The notes under the pieces are model-generated. The model was given only the letters and a program-made list of their open reading frames with translations, was not told the DNA's origin and did no database searches. From Moraxella oculi (GTDB lineage Bacteria; Pseudomonadota; Gammaproteobacteria; Pseudomonadales; Moraxellaceae): a stretch of DNA of 64,000 nt. The position numbers were made by a program, and so were the translations under genes. The number at the start of each line of letters is the position of its first letter. Positions within the stretch are counted from its first letter, which is position 1. The DNA is taken from positions 1-64,000 of the forward strand of contig NZ_JAMBAQ010000007.1 in the NCBI RefSeq assembly GCF_023336735.1. Direction: 5' to 3'. Positions 26,062 to 35,666 of this stretch are shown here, piece by piece.

Positions 26062-28086
26062 ATGAAACAAACCTTGAAACGCCTACCATTAACTGTTGCT
26101 GTGCTTGGTGCATTGAGTGTGCAAGTAGCAATGGCGCAGGGCGAGCCTACTGTTACTTTAGATCCTCTAAAAGTTACTGTTGATCGTCAAGGGGCAAAAA
26201 TCAAAACGAATGTTGTAACACTACAAGAAAAAGACGAAAGCACTGCCACAGAGCTTAGAGATTTGTTAAAAAATGAGCCTTCCATTGATTTTAGTGGTGG
26301 CAACGGAACTTCTCAGTACATTACCATTCGTGGCATGGGTCAAAACTCGGTAGATGTTAAGATTGATGATGCTTATACTGACAGTCAAATCCTATACCAT
26401 CAAGGTCGCCATATGATTGACCCAGCAATGGTGAAGATTGTCAGCGTCCAAAAAGGTGCTGGTTCTGCATCGGCTGGTATTGGTGGTACTAACGGTGCGA
26501 TTGTTGCCAAAACTTTAAGTGCTAAAGACTTGCTAAAAGATGATCAAAGCATTGGTTTTAAGGCAGGTGCAGGTTACAGCTCTAACAATGAGCATTCTTA
26601 TAATGCCGCTGCCTACGGTAAGGCGGGTTATTTTGACTTTTTATTAAGTGCTAATAAAGTAGAGCAAGATGACTATAAAGCAGGTAAGGCCAAGAAAAAG
26701 ATTGATTTTACTGCCCTAGATAAGACCAACTATTTGGCGAAAGTGGGGGCAGAGTTTGGTGATAATCGTTTTGAGCTTAGCCACCTAAGACAAGAAAATA
26801 AAGGCACTCGACCAATTCGTGAGGAGTTCATCAACTTTGATAGTGATAAACAAGACCCTCAGTATCGTGAGGTAAAAACTCAAAACACCAACCTACAATG
26901 GAATGGTAAGAATCTAGGCTTTGTCAGTGAAGCCACTGCCAATATTTATCATATCCTAAACTCTCGCTATACCGCTGATGACAGCAAAGCTGGCTATGCA
27001 GGTAAGCTGGCAGGTGCAAGCAAGTCTAGCATTGACACCAAAGGTCTTAACATCAATCTTGACAGTCAGGTCAACGATGATGTGCTGCTCAAATACGGCA
27101 TCAATTATCGCCAACAAGAAATCACACCAAACCGCTACAAAGCTGGCATTGTCAATCAAGAAAAAACAGACACAGGCCTGTATGTAGAAGCGATCGCTGA
27201 TATTGGTAAGCTGACGGCCACAGCAGGGCTTCGCTACGACATGTTTGAGATTAAAGACATGGCGGGCGGTCGTGTTAAAGGCGATAATTTAAACCCAAGT
27301 GTTGGCTTAATCTACCAAGCAACGCCAAGCCTAAGCTTTAGTGCCAACCACAGCTACGCTACTCGTAGCCCACGCCTATATGATGCCCTAACGGCTCACG
27401 GCTATCGTGCTGTTGTTAAAGTAGCTGACGGCCTAAAAGCGGAAAGAGCCCAAAACACTGAAGTTGGCTTTAACTTCAATCATGGCAATGCTTTTGTTAA
27501 CGGTAGCTATTACTGGCAGAGTATTGATAATCTGCTAAAAAGTGCAAGTAATGGAACAAAGCATGAGAACGGCACAAAAATCGACGAAATCAAAAATGTT
27601 GGTTATGCCAAAAACAAAGGTTATGAGCTGAATGCTGGCTACAAATGGCAGGGTCTAACCGCTCGTGTGGGCGTGGCAGACAGTAAGCCTGAGTTTTACA
27701 GCTCTCAAAACTTCAGTAACCGTGAATATGCGTCACGATTGGGTCGTACTTGGACGGCTGCCTTATCCTATCGTTTTGCCCAGCCAAACTTAGAGGTGGG
27801 TGTGCGTCATCGCCGTGCTGATGATGTGATCGGTGATTCTGCTTGGACAGGTAAAGTTGTTGACAAGGATCCAAGAAAAAATCATGATCCTAAGAAATTG
27901 CGTCCTGGCTATAACACCACAGATGTGTTTGCCAACTGGAAGCCTTTGGGTAATGATAAGGTGAATGTCAACATGTCAGTGAATAATGTTACTGACGAAA
28001 AATACACCTCTCACATTTCCAGTGCAGGTGTGGCACTACCTGCTGCAGGTCGTGAATATCGCTTAGGTGTGAATTTTACTTATTAA
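26062..28086 (+). CDS. TonB-dependent outer-membrane receptor
   Basis: A 674-residue outer-membrane receptor. The signal peptide ends MAQ-A/G near residue 26. A plug domain follows (about 35-150) with STATELRDLLKNEPSI, YITIRGMGQNSVDVKID and ISVQKG-like VSVQKGAGSASAGIGGTNG. The rest is a 22-strand barrel ending NNVTDEKYTSHISS...YRLGVNFTY with the terminal aromatic residue. A SATRSPRLYDAL-like stretch (HSYATRSPRLYD) in the barrel resembles haem or siderophore receptors of Neisseria and Moraxella. The probable substrate is an iron or haem source; the exact ligand cannot be assigned. No tonB or ABC genes are adjacent. Confidence 0.9.
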   Translation: MKQTLKRLPLTVAVLGALSVQVAMAQGEPTVTLDPLKVTVDRQGAKIKTNVVTLQEKDESTATELRDLLKNEPSIDFSGGNGTSQYITIRGMGQNSVDVKIDDAYTDSQILYHQGRHMIDPAMVKIVSVQKGAGSASAGIGGTNGAIVAKTLSAKDLLKDDQSIGFKAGAGYSSNNEHSYNAAAYGKAGYFDFLLSANKVEQDDYKAGKAKKKIDFTALDKTNYLAKVGAEFGDNRFELSHLRQENKGTRPIREEFINFDSDKQDPQYREVKTQNTNLQWNGKNLGFVSEATANIYHILNSRYTADDSKAGYAGKLAGASKSSIDTKGLNINLDSQVNDDVLLKYGINYRQQEITPNRYKAGIVNQEKTDTGLYVEAIADIGKLTATAGLRYDMFEIKDMAGGRVKGDNLNPSVGLIYQATPSLSFSANHSYATRSPRLYDALTAHGYRAVVKVADGLKAERAQNTEVGFNFNHGNAFVNGSYYWQSIDNLLKSASNGTKHENGTKIDEIKNVGYAKNKGYELNAGYKWQGLTARVGVADSKPEFYSSQNFSNREYASRLGRTWTAALSYRFAQPNLEVGVRHRRADDVIGDSAWTGKVVDKDPRKNHDPKKLRPGYNTTDVFANWKPLGNDKVNVNMSVNNVTDEKYTSHISSAGVALPAAGREYRLGVNFTY

Positions 28087-28116
28087 TCATATCTCATCGA
28101 TTTAAGTTTTCTCCAC

Positions 28117-28146
28117 CCACCCTGTCTTATTGGCAGGGTGGTTTTT
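28117..28146 (+). terminator. Terminator after the TonB-dependent receptor gene
   Basis: CCACCCTG (28117-28124) pairs with CAGGGTGG (28134-28141), followed by five T. Confidence 0.88.
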
Positions 28147-28239
28147 ATTTGGTATTTTAATGCTGTTGTTTGAGTGGGTTTTTGGGAAAAACTGAGCCAA
28201 AATGAGGGGTGTGTAGCGTGGCTTATGATGAAATGTCTT

Positions 28240-29265
28240 TTAGTCGTCGTGTTGGCGAGAAGTACTGTATTTTGAGACACAAACCACGGCTCTTGGGTGG
28301 GCTTTGTCATAAACCTTGGTCAGTGTCCCAAAATCAACTTGTGTATAAATCTGTGTGGTACTGATGTCAGCATGCCCAAGCATTTCTTGTACGGCACGCA
28401 GATCACCACTGGAAGAAAGCAGATGAGAGGCGAAGCAATGACGAAGCAAATGGGGGTGGAGATGTTGAGGAATGCCTGCATTGATAGCACATGCTTTTAG
28501 GCGTAGCTGTATGGCTCTAGGACTAAGGCGTGTGCCGTGTCGCTCACTGATGAATAGAGCGTCTGTGTTTTTTTGCCAAATTTCTCGATGGGGTAGGTAC
28601 GCATTGATGGCTGCGATGGCTTTTTTGCCAACAGGGATGATTCGCATTTTATTGCCTTTTCCTAATACTTGTACCACGCCTGCCATCAGATCGACATCAT
28701 GGACATTAAGATTGGTCAACTCTGATAGGCGAAGACCACTACCATACATCAACTCAAACATGGCACGGTCTCTTATCCACAATCGAGCTTTTGTATCATC
28801 TTTTGGCATCGGTTGATCAAGTAATTGAGCCATCATATCAACATCGCCGATTTTGGGTAGAGGTCTGGGTTCGGTTTTGAGACGATACCCTGTGGTTGGA
28901 TTGTGAGTCATTTCGCCAATCGCCATCAAATGAGCATAAAACTGACGAATGGCAGAGAGGTCTTGTTTTGCACTGATGGCTTTGATATTGTCTGTTTGTA
29001 ATCTTAATGCCAAAAATCGACTTAAGTCTTTTTGGTCAAACAGTAAATGGTCGCCTTGCAATCTTACATCTTCTGCAATGAATGCCATGAGTCGCATGAG
29101 AGTGCTTGCGTAAGCTGTGATGGTGTTTGATGAGTAATTTTGTATGGATAATTGGTCTAGCCATCTTTGTACAATCGGCCAATTTTTTGGTAAGTTGTCT
29201 GCTTGTTCGGTGCCGTTTGTATTTAAAGATGGCGTGGTTTTTTTAAGTAACTCTTTTATTCGCAT
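28240..29265 (-). CDS. xerC: Tyrosine recombinase XerC
   Basis: A 341-residue site-specific tyrosine recombinase. The N-terminal SAM-like domain (about 30-130) precedes the catalytic domain with YGSGLRLSEL (Arg I), KGNKMRIIP (Lys), HLLRHCFASHLL (His-x-x-Arg), GHADISTTQIYTQV (His/Trp position and nucleophile Tyr). RHC replaces the common RHS/RHT. XerC with XerD resolves chromosome dimers at dif with FtsK. Its place directly after dapF is the typical gammaproteobacterial position of xerC, which is why I choose C over D. The frame runs to 29307; ATG 29265 is chosen on length, and neither start has a clear Shine-Dalgarno sequence. Confidence 0.85.
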   Translation of the reverse strand: MRIKELLKKTTPSLNTNGTEQADNLPKNWPIVQRWLDQLSIQNYSSNTITAYASTLMRLMAFIAEDVRLQGDHLLFDQKDLSRFLALRLQTDNIKAISAKQDLSAIRQFYAHLMAIGEMTHNPTTGYRLKTEPRPLPKIGDVDMMAQLLDQPMPKDDTKARLWIRDRAMFELMYGSGLRLSELTNLNVHDVDLMAGVVQVLGKGNKMRIIPVGKKAIAAINAYLPHREIWQKNTDALFISERHGTRLSPRAIQLRLKACAINAGIPQHLHPHLLRHCFASHLLSSSGDLRAVQEMLGHADISTTQIYTQVDFGTLTKVYDKAHPRAVVCVSKYSTSRQHDD

Positions 29266-29346
29266 GATTTTTATTGAAAAAGCCAGCAATGACCAAAGAT
29301 TAAGCATCGGCTACTCTGGGCATGTTGCTTTGGCGTATTGATTATT

Positions 29347-30246
29347 TTAGTATTTGTCAGCGTCATCAGGAGTCAGATTGATGCCTGCCTGAGCTGCCAT
29401 GCCATCTGGACTAAACACACCTTCAAAAACGAATGCGGTAGGACCTGTCATCATCACAGGGTAACCGTCTTGCCAGCGAACTTCCAAACTACCTCCATAA
29501 AGCTGAGCTCGAATGTTTGCCCCTTCATCTAGCCAACCTTCACGAATGCCTACGACCACAGCAGCACAAGCTCCTGTACCGCAAGCTTGAGTTTCGCCAA
29601 CACCACGCTCATAGACACGCAGGCGGATATGGCGTTGATTGACAATCTGTAAAAAACCGACATTGACACGCTCAGGAAATGCTGGGTGGGATTCGATGGC
29701 TTGACCCAATTTGTCAACATCGGTGGCTAAGACATCATCAACTTTAATGACGGCATGTGGATTGCCCATATTAACGATATAAAGCTCAATGGGCGTACCA
29801 TTAACATTGAGGCGATAAGAGTTGCCAATCTTAGTGATGGCTTGGGGGGTGAATGGAATCTGAGCAGGCTCAAATTTAGGTTTGCCCATATCTACTTGCA
29901 CCCAGCCGTAGCGATCGGTAGATAAAGTGATGATGCCGCTGGCGGTCTCGACACGCAAGCGTTGCTTAAAGGAGAGTTTGCGAGCTTGTACAAATGAGGC
30001 AAAGCACCGTGCTCCATTGCCACATTGGGATACCTCTGTGCCGTCAGCATTAAAAATACGATATTTAAAATCCACATCTGGGCGAGTTGGCGGCTCTACC
30101 AGCAATAATTGATCAAAGCCTACACCCAAATGGCGATCAGCAAGCAGACGCACCAGATCCGTCGTCAAATCCATGCGCTGGGTAACCAAATCAATGACCA
30201 TAAAATCATTGCCTAAGCCGTGCATTTTAGTAAATTCAATCAGCAT
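29347..30246 (-). CDS. dapF: Diaminopimelate epimerase
   Basis: A 299-residue cytosolic enzyme converting LL- to meso-diaminopimelate for lysine and peptidoglycan synthesis. The two catalytic cysteines are in QCGNGARCFA near residue 78 and ETQACGTGACA near 225. The N-terminus (EFTKMHGLGNDFMVID) is diagnostic. It lies between lysA and xerC on the same strand, an order seen across gammaproteobacteria. Confidence 0.97.
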   Translation of the reverse strand: MLIEFTKMHGLGNDFMVIDLVTQRMDLTTDLVRLLADRHLGVGFDQLLLVEPPTRPDVDFKYRIFNADGTEVSQCGNGARCFASFVQARKLSFKQRLRVETASGIITLSTDRYGWVQVDMGKPKFEPAQIPFTPQAITKIGNSYRLNVNGTPIELYIVNMGNPHAVIKVDDVLATDVDKLGQAIESHPAFPERVNVGFLQIVNQRHIRLRVYERGVGETQACGTGACAAVVVGIREGWLDEGANIRAQLYGGSLEVRWQDGYPVMMTGPTAFVFEGVFSPDGMAAQAGINLTPDDADKY

Positions 30247-30498
30247 TGTTTTTCCTTTTTGTTCAAGCTAAGAATCATCTCCCTTTCTTTTATCGCATCC
30301 GTGCCTGTGATTGTATCTTACCATGATGTGCCAGCTTTTGCTTGATAATTTTGTTGTCAGTTGTTAAAAGGGTGGTTTGCTCAACGAGCAGTTGGCGTTT
30401 TGATGATGTTTGGTTTTGGTGTTTTTGTCATGGGTATGTCATGAATTTAGATGGGTAAATGCCATTGCAAGCACAAAAGACTTTCACCGCATCATTCG

Positions 30499-31833
30499 TC
30501 AGACGGATTCGCCACGCCATAAATCTTCCATGCTCTCACGCATTCGTACCAATCGGTGCAGACCGCCATCAACCATCACTTCGGCAGGGCGTGGGCGACT
30601 ATTGTAATTACTTGACATGGTGAATCCATAAGCACCAGCGCCTGTTATGGCTAAGACATCGCCGACTTGTAAAGCCAGTGCTCGATTCTTACCCAAAAAG
30701 TCGCTTGATTCGCATACCGTGCCGACCACATCCCAGACTTTCATGTCGGCGTCATCAGCATCGAGTTTGGTTGGAATGATTGCCATGACCGACTCATACA
30801 AAGCAGGACGAATAAGCTCACTCATTGAGGCATCAACGATGGCAAAATTTCGGTGCTCGGTAGGTTTTAGCACATCGACTGTGGTTAATAATACGCCTGC
30901 ATTGGCGGCAATGTTACGACCAGGTTCCAAATATAAGCCCAAATTGTATTTGGTTTGTAAGACGAGTAATTTTGGTAAAAGTGCTTCAGCAAAATCATGC
31001 ACGCTGACAGGGTTTTCATCAACATAACGCACGCCCAAGCCACCACCTAGGTCGATGTGTTGTAACCGAATGCCGTGATCGTGCAGCTCTTCAATCAGTT
31101 CAATGACTTTATCCAGTGCATCGACAAAAGGCTGAATTTCTGTCAATTGTGAACCAATATGACAATCAATACCAACGATTTTAATATTTTCTAGACTTTT
31201 GGCGTATTCATAGGCAGACAGTGCCATTTGATGAGTGATGCCAAACTTATTGTCTTTCATGCCTGTTGAGATGTAAGGGTGGGTCTTGGCATCAACATCG
31301 GGGTTGATGCGTATGCTGATGGGTGCGGTTTTGCCAAGCATTTTGGCGACATGATTGATGACATCAAGCTCACTGATTGCCTCAACATTAAAGCAGCCAA
31401 CCCCTGCTTGCAGGGCGATTTGAATGTCTCGGGCGGTCTTGCCAACGCCAGAATACACCACTCGGCTGACATCTCCACCCGCTTTAATCACACGATGCAG
31501 CTCACCTACTGAGACGATATCAAAGCCTGCACCCGCCTTGGCAAGTGTGGACAGTACCGCTAGGTTTGAATTTGCTTTGACAGCGTAGCAAATTTGTACA
31601 TCATTCAATGCACTAAAACTCTCTACATAAGCAGTATAATTGGCCAGTAGGGCATGTTTTGAATAGACATACAAAGGCGTGCCATAGGTGTCAATGAGAG
31701 TCTTGCTGCTGACCCCGTCAATATGCAACAAGCCGTCGTGGTAATCAATAAAAGGCAGTGCTTGGATGAGTTTGTTTGCATCAATATGTAAAGTGTCATC
31801 AGCATAACGACTGGCAATATCAAAATTCATCAT
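30499..31833 (-). CDS. lysA: Diaminopimelate decarboxylase
   Basis: A 444-residue PLP fold-III enzyme that converts meso-diaminopimelate to lysine. Motifs in order are CYAVKANSNLAVL with the PLP lysine near residue 83, GIDCHIGSQLTEI, HIDLGGGLGVRY, YLEPGRNI, CESSDFLGKNR and ITGAGAYGFTMSSNYN near the C-terminus. Start codons ATG 31833 and 31830 are adjacent. The 252-bp gap before dapF shows no terminator, so the genes may still be joined. Confidence 0.97.
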   Translation of the reverse strand: MMNFDIASRYADDTLHIDANKLIQALPFIDYHDGLLHIDGVSSKTLIDTYGTPLYVYSKHALLANYTAYVESFSALNDVQICYAVKANSNLAVLSTLAKAGAGFDIVSVGELHRVIKAGGDVSRVVYSGVGKTARDIQIALQAGVGCFNVEAISELDVINHVAKMLGKTAPISIRINPDVDAKTHPYISTGMKDNKFGITHQMALSAYEYAKSLENIKIVGIDCHIGSQLTEIQPFVDALDKVIELIEELHDHGIRLQHIDLGGGLGVRYVDENPVSVHDFAEALLPKLLVLQTKYNLGLYLEPGRNIAANAGVLLTTVDVLKPTEHRNFAIVDASMSELIRPALYESVMAIIPTKLDADDADMKVWDVVGTVCESSDFLGKNRALALQVGDVLAITGAGAYGFTMSSNYNSRPRPAEVMVDGGLHRLVRMRESMEDLWRGESV

Positions 31834-31886
31834 GATCCCCTAGAATCTGAACATTTCATTAATAATTAAAATATTTTTGTGTTTTG

Positions 31887-32048
31887 CTATTGCCTTGGGT
31901 TGGTTGTATTTTGAGATGCTAAAGTCGTGCTGGCATCGCCGCTTGAATTGGTAGCTTCTGGCGTAGGTGTGGGTAGGTATAATGCCCCTTTTTGACCACA
32001 GGCACACAGAATTCCGCAGAGCATGATGACAATAAAAATGTTATTCAT
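31887..32048 (-). CDS. lptM: LPS translocon maturation lipoprotein LptM (YifL-like)
   Basis: A 53-residue small lipoprotein. The signal peptide MNNIFIVIMLCGILCAC ends in a lipobox, followed by the YifL/LptM signature CGQKGALYLP and a Pro/Thr/Ser tail ending NPRQ. In E. coli LptM stabilises the LptDE outer-membrane LPS translocon, and its gene sits beside dapF, as here next to lysA-dapF-xerC. The frame stops 53 bp before lysA. The conserved core motif makes it a real gene despite its size. Confidence 0.88.
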   Translation of the reverse strand: MNNIFIVIMLCGILCACGQKGALYLPTPTPEATNSSGDASTTLASQNTTNPRQ

Positions 32049-32269
32049 GGTGGCTTTTTTATTAACAATGTCGACTCATTGTACCTAAATTTTATAAAAA
32101 TACCAATGAATTTTCATGCAATGATGGTAAATTGATGAATGTTATAGAGTGGGAGTCTCTAAAAACTGACATTTTCTTAAAGACTTTCGACGCATTTATT
32201 GCTATAATGCCAAGAAAAAAATCACCGCTTAATCAACCGTTACTTTTAGATAAAAATAAGGAGACGCTC

Positions 32270-33457
32270 ATGGCGTTAATCAATCCAACTTTAATACTCA
32301 ACTGCGGCTCATCATCATTAAAATATGCTTTAATTTCAGAAGATGGCGAGACTCGCATCGAAGGTTTGGCAGAAGCATTGGGCAATAGCGATGCACGCAT
32401 TAAGCATAAGAATCTTGATGGTTCTAAGGTAGAAATCAGCATTCCTGATTCAGGTGCTCATACGCAAGCCCTAAAAATCATATTGGGCGAACTCATCGCA
32501 GAACATAAGCCTGTGGCGGTGGGTCATCGTGTGGTGCATGGTGGTGATAAATTCACAAAGGCTACCATCATCAATGATGAGGTGTTGGCTCACATTGAAG
32601 AGCTGGCAAGTTTGGCACCATTGCACAATCCTGCCAATGCCGCAGGCATTCATGCCATCAATGAACTGTTTCCAGAATTGCCACAAGTGGCGATTTTTGA
32701 TACCGCTTTTCACCAAACCATGCCAGCACATGCCTACCGCTATGCCATTCCTAAAGAGTTGTTCACAGAGCACCACATCCGTCGCTATGGATTTCATGGG
32801 ACTTCACACGCTTATGTGTCAAACCGTGCCAGCGAATTGACGGATAAGCAAGGCAAGCATGGTTGGATTGTGGCACATTTGGGTAACGGCTGTTCAGCAA
32901 CCGCCATTTATGATGGTCAAAGTTTGGACACCTCCATGGGCATTACACCGCTAGAAGGCTTGATCATGGGTACTCGTTCAGGCGATGTGGATCCAAGTTT
33001 GCATGCCATGTTAAACCGTAAGCTTGGTCTGTCGATTGAAGAGATTGACACATTGCTCAACAAAAAGAGCGGTCTGCTAGGCATCTCTGGTCTGTCGAAC
33101 GACATGCGAATTTTGGAAGATGCTGATAAAAATGGTAACGATGATGCGACACTGGCTTTGGACATGTTTGCTTATCGTGTTGCCAAATACATCTTAGGTT
33201 ATACTGCAGCCCTACCAGAATTGACTGGCGTGGTGTTTACTGGGGGTGTTGGTGAAAACGGTGCAGAAATGCGTGCTAAAATCATCGGTCATTTAAAGCA
33301 CTTGGGTGCAAAATTTGATGAGCAAAAGAACCAAGAATTATTCCGTGGTGCAGAAGGTTCATTCCACAGTGCGGATTCTGCCATTGAACTTTGGGTGGTG
33401 CCGACTGATGAAGAATACCAAATCATGAACGAAACTCGCTCAGTACTGGGTTTGTAA
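32270..33457 (+). CDS. ackA: Acetate kinase
   Basis: A 395-residue cytosolic ASKHA-family kinase interconverting acetyl phosphate plus ADP with acetate plus ATP. It has LNCGSSSLKYAL at the N-terminus, AVGHRVVHGG near 83, FDTAFHQTMP near 145, RRYGFHGTSHAYV near 170, HLGNGCSATA and FTGGVGENG. The frame extends upstream to 32132, but ATG 32270 with AAGGAG eight bases before gives the family start MALINPTLILNCG. It forms an acetate-metabolism operon with pta 204 bp downstream. Confidence 0.97.
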   Translation: MALINPTLILNCGSSSLKYALISEDGETRIEGLAEALGNSDARIKHKNLDGSKVEISIPDSGAHTQALKIILGELIAEHKPVAVGHRVVHGGDKFTKATIINDEVLAHIEELASLAPLHNPANAAGIHAINELFPELPQVAIFDTAFHQTMPAHAYRYAIPKELFTEHHIRRYGFHGTSHAYVSNRASELTDKQGKHGWIVAHLGNGCSATAIYDGQSLDTSMGITPLEGLIMGTRSGDVDPSLHAMLNRKLGLSIEEIDTLLNKKSGLLGISGLSNDMRILEDADKNGNDDATLALDMFAYRVAKYILGYTAALPELTGVVFTGGVGENGAEMRAKIIGHLKHLGAKFDEQKNQELFRGAEGSFHSADSAIELWVVPTDEEYQIMNETRSVLGL

Positions 33458-33470
33458 TGGGCTTTTGGAG

Positions 33471-33492
33471 GCTGAATGACGCATCATTCAGC
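33471..33492. other. Hairpin in the ackA-pta gap
   Basis: GCTGAATGA (33471-33479) and TCATTCAGC (33484-33492) form a perfect 9-bp stem with a 4-nt loop, but no T-run follows on either strand. It may modulate readthrough or mRNA processing between ackA and pta. Confidence 0.4.
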
Positions 33493-33661
33493 TTCTGTGT
33501 TCATACGGATTGATGCTGCGTCGTATGTCATTTCTTAAAGATTTTTGATGTTGTCAAAAGATATGGCATGATTTTCTATTCATCATAGAACATGGCATCG
33601 ACAACATCATTCACCAGTACATTTGATGGCGATAGACCATCTAAGTATCAAGGAAAAAACC

Positions 33662-35128
33662 ATGAAAACACTATTATTAATTCCAGCCACTCGCCAAGTA
33701 GACATTGTCTCATTGGCAAAAAACATCGCTAAGTTATTGGACGCGTCAATATTAGACACGCCAAATCATGATGAGCTTAGTCGTGCCATTAGTGAAAATA
33801 ATTTAGATGGCTTGCTTGAAAATTTCATCGCCAAACAAAATTCTCCTGTCAATGTGATGGCAGGTGTGGTTGCTGATGAGGATACCCCATTCGCCAGCGA
33901 GGTGAATGGTGAGTTGGCAAGTGGTCTTGATGCTGACATCATTCTTGTCGGTGATGATTTATCTCGCTTGCGTCTGTTTGCTTCTGCATTTGGGGGTATT
34001 AAGGGTGAGCGTATTTGGGGTGTTGTTGGTACGGATCAGCTGTCAGGTGAGCTTCAAGTGGTTGCACGCACCGATGCTGATGGCCAGCTTTCTGAGATTG
34101 ACACCAATGCTTTCGATTCCTATAAAACAGCCAAGCGCACTCAAAAGCTCTCGCCATACGCTTTTCGCAATCAAGTTGTGCGTTTGGCACAGTCAGCTAA
34201 AAAACGCATCGTGTTGCCAGAGGGTGATGAACCGCGTACCATTGAAGCGGCAGCGATTTGCCAAAATCGTGGCATTGCTCAATGCGTATTGCTTGGCGAT
34301 CCTGCGAAAATTCGTGCGACCGCAGACGCACAGGGTGTGACCCTTCCTGAAAGCATTGAAATCATCGATCCTGCCAGCATGATTGAACAATATGTCGCAC
34401 CAATGATGGAGCGACGCAAGGGTAAGATCGATGAAGAAGGGGCGCGTGCAGCACTGCAAGATACCGTCTATCTAGGAACGATGATGCTACACATGGGCGA
34501 TGTTGATGGTTTGGTGTCAGGTGCGGTTCACACCACGGCTGACACCATTCGTCCAGCATTTCAGTTGATTAAGACAGCACCGCAGTACAGCTTGGTATCA
34601 AGTGTGTTTTTCATGCTATTGCCTGAGCAAGTGGTGGTGTATGGAGATTGTGCAGTCAACCCAAACCCGACCGCTGAGCAGCTTGCGGAGATTGCCATTC
34701 AGTCAGCACAGTCTGCCAAAGCGTTTGGCATTGATCCAAAAGTGGCAATGATCAGCTACTCTACCATCAATTCAGGCTCGGGTCCTGATGTGGATACGGT
34801 TAAGGCGGCTTTGGAAATCGTGCGTGAAAAAGCACCAACGCTAAAGGTTGATGGCCCATTACAATTCGATGCAGCATCTGTCCCAAGTGTGGGTAAACAA
34901 AAAGCCCCAAATTCACCAGTGGCAGGTGAAGCAAATGTTTTCATCTTCCCTGATTTAAATACTGGCAACACAACCTATAAGGCAGTGCAGCGTACTGCTG
35001 GCGTGATTAGTGTTGGCCCAATGTTGCAAGGCTTAAATAAGCCTGTCAATGATCTGTCTCGTGGCTGTTTGGTAGATGATATTGTCTATACCATTGCTTT
35101 GACAGCCATTCAAGCGATTGACGAATGA
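33662..35128 (+). CDS. pta: Phosphate acetyltransferase (short form)
   Basis: A 488-residue enzyme making acetyl phosphate from acetyl-CoA. The C-terminal PTA_PTB domain (from about residue 165) is complete: [71 protein letters not shown] and [13 protein letters not shown]. The N-terminal region keeps only a reduced part ([20 protein letters not shown]) of the BioD-like and DRTGG domains of the 714-residue E. coli enzyme. ATG 33662 with AAGGAAA upstream is chosen over the upstream frame at 33623. A structured element resembling the one behind glyA follows the stop. Confidence 0.95.
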   Translation: MKTLLLIPATRQVDIVSLAKNIAKLLDASILDTPNHDELSRAISENNLDGLLENFIAKQNSPVNVMAGVVADEDTPFASEVNGELASGLDADIILVGDDLSRLRLFASAFGGIKGERIWGVVGTDQLSGELQVVARTDADGQLSEIDTNAFDSYKTAKRTQKLSPYAFRNQVVRLAQSAKKRIVLPEGDEPRTIEAAAICQNRGIAQCVLLGDPAKIRATADAQGVTLPESIEIIDPASMIEQYVAPMMERRKGKIDEEGARAALQDTVYLGTMMLHMGDVDGLVSGAVHTTADTIRPAFQLIKTAPQYSLVSSVFFMLLPEQVVVYGDCAVNPNPTAEQLAEIAIQSAQSAKAFGIDPKVAMISYSTINSGSGPDVDTVKAALEIVREKAPTLKVDGPLQFDAASVPSVGKQKAPNSPVAGEANVFIFPDLNTGNTTYKAVQRTAGVISVGPMLQGLNKPVNDLSRGCLVDDIVYTIALTAIQAIDE

Positions 35129-35162
35129 GCTGAATTTTGACATCATAAAAAACTCTTATCAG

Positions 35163-35285
35163 ATGAACCCGCTTCCCAAATCCTAGACAAAAGATTAAGG
35201 CTGGGTTCATCAAACTAAGCGATTTTACTAAGGACTAAGTTTTTGTGCTGTTTTTTGAGCTTTACAGGACTTGGTCCTTTTTAAT
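35163..35285 (+). repeat. Structured 3' element, copy B (downstream of pta)
   Basis: Starts 35 nt after the pta stop. The outer stem is ATGAACCC (35163-35170) with GGGTTCAT (35203-35210); an inner AATC/GATT stem lies within. A linker TAAGCGATTTTACTAAGGAC matches the copy A linker (TAAGTGATTTTATCAAAGAC). The terminator hairpin pairs 35230-35240 with 35269-35279 and has an inner CTGT/ACAG stem and a U5 run. Loop lengths differ from copy A, but stems are conserved by compensatory change. Same strand as pta. Confidence 0.65.
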
Positions 35286-35582
35286 TTGTCCTTTTGGTTT
35301 ACTCTGTATTTCATCATGATCGCAGGGCAATCACTCATTTCAAATCCAGTCATGTCCACTGTTTATTATTAATTGGTTTTGCCTACTTGAAAATCATATT
35401 AAAATAGTGCATTATCACTCATCTCGTCCGCCTTAGCTTTTGTGTTTGATCATAAGTAGCTTGCTGTTTTTTTGTTGTCTTTTAATGCCATCTGTGTTGT
35501 GTGTATGATGGCATTTGATTTAAAGGCTTTGTCATCTTATGATCGTAGTTAAAGCATTCTGTGTGGTTTTCCATGAAAACAC
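35286..35582. other. Non-coding stretch between the pta 3' element and the PBP1b terminator
   Basis: About 300 bp without a supportable gene. AT-rich, no inverted repeats of note and no protein-like frame seen. Confidence 0.5.
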
Positions 35583-35610
35583 CCCCAAAGGTTGGGGCTA
35601 ACCTTTGGGG
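35583..35610 (-). terminator. Terminator after PBP1b gene
   Basis: A perfect 11-bp stem (CCCCAAAGGTT with AACCTTTGGGG), followed on the minus strand by GTGTTTT, 57 bp after the mrcB stop. Confidence 0.75.
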
Positions 35611-35666
35611 TGGAATTGATTCTGATGGATTTTTTTTATGAGTGCAAGGCCACCAAATGCTTGGAT

